Origin: [Empedobacter] haloabium | GTDB lineage: Bacteria; Pseudomonadota; Gammaproteobacteria; Burkholderiales; Burkholderiaceae_D | NCBI GenBank assembly: GCA_008011715.2 | Contig: CP136508.1 | Location: 4,464,001 to 4,528,000, forward strand | Direction of reading: 5' to 3' | Length of the DNA stretch: 64,000 nucleotides | In this document: piece after piece, positions 63,953 through 64,000 of the stretch | How the letters are laid out: the number at the start of each line of letters is the position of its first letter | Position numbering within the stretch: the first letter of the stretch is position 1 | Program-made: the position numbers and the translations under genes | Notes under the pieces: model-generated | Database searches by the model: none | Told to the model about the DNA's origin: nothing | What the model saw: only the letters and a program-made list of their open reading frames with translations

Positions 63953-64000
63953 CATCGAGACCGCAGCGCAGGCGCACCCGATCGCACCTGCGCTGCGCGC

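Overview
The window is one contiguous, GC-rich stretch of a betaproteobacterial chromosome. The best fit is Oxalobacteraceae, in the Massilia/Telluria/Duganella group. Reasons: the macro-order leuC-leuD-leuB-asd-fimV-truA-trpF-trpB-trpA-accD-folC-SPOR-cvpA-purF is the Burkholderiales arrangement; there are PEP-CTERM exported proteins; PriB is of the short betaproteobacterial type; and many intergenic spacers carry palindromes of the kind common in this group. I see no tRNA, rRNA, insertion sequence, prophage or CRISPR array. The genus assignment is inference.

Layout. 1-2000: the end of a membrane-protein gene, two tandem paralogous genes of unknown function and a VOC-fold gene. 2168-7120: a double-GNAT/XRE-cupin pair, a small lipoprotein, a bile-acid-symporter-like transporter, and a DUF47-Pit phosphate pair. 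7202-10293: dnaB-rplI-rpsR-priB-rpsF, with priB apparently starting at CTG. 10596: lexA behind two perfect SOS boxes. 11397-30826: a long, almost entirely leftward biosynthetic block (Cys/Met PLP enzyme, purF, cvpA, SPOR protein, folC, accD, trpA, trpB, trpF, truA, fimV, asd, leuB, leuD, an entericidin-like peptide, leuC), interrupted only by a PEP-CTERM gene between fimV and asd. 31121-33891: a cheZ-cheA pair. 34259-36644: a universal stress protein, a frameshifted NarL/FixJ response regulator and a Crp/Fnr regulator, with an FNR-like box in front.

36781-43101 is an iron-linked island bounded by two Fur-like boxes. Rightward lies hemP, a small unknown gene and a DUF2325 gene. Leftward lies a five-gene redox operon (PepSY membrane protein, DUF2271, DUF4198, ApbE, membrane-anchored diflavin reductase). 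The DUF2271 protein carries an ApbE-type SGAT flavinylation motif, so the operon reads as a route for electrons from cytoplasmic NADPH through membrane heme to a periplasmic FMN protein. 43215-44477 holds stress-type genes. 44679-50619 is the four-gene ligase-associated DNA damage response cassette, followed by recQ. 52633-57521 holds MAPEG and two overlapping sensor-kinase genes. 57687-61925 holds an aldo/keto reductase with a divergent LysR regulator, free methionine-R-sulfoxide reductase, an HDOD protein and an unknown membrane protein. The end has two PEP-CTERM genes that share a motif with the one at 25296.

The most unusual signal is in the spacers. Four palindromes of exactly 53 bp share 13-bp ends, but have different inner stems that still pair. 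A related set of shorter GGGG-C-G-CCCC palindromes sits in most other spacers, often touching stop codons. This looks like a structured, REP-like repeat system whose mobilising enzyme is not in the window.
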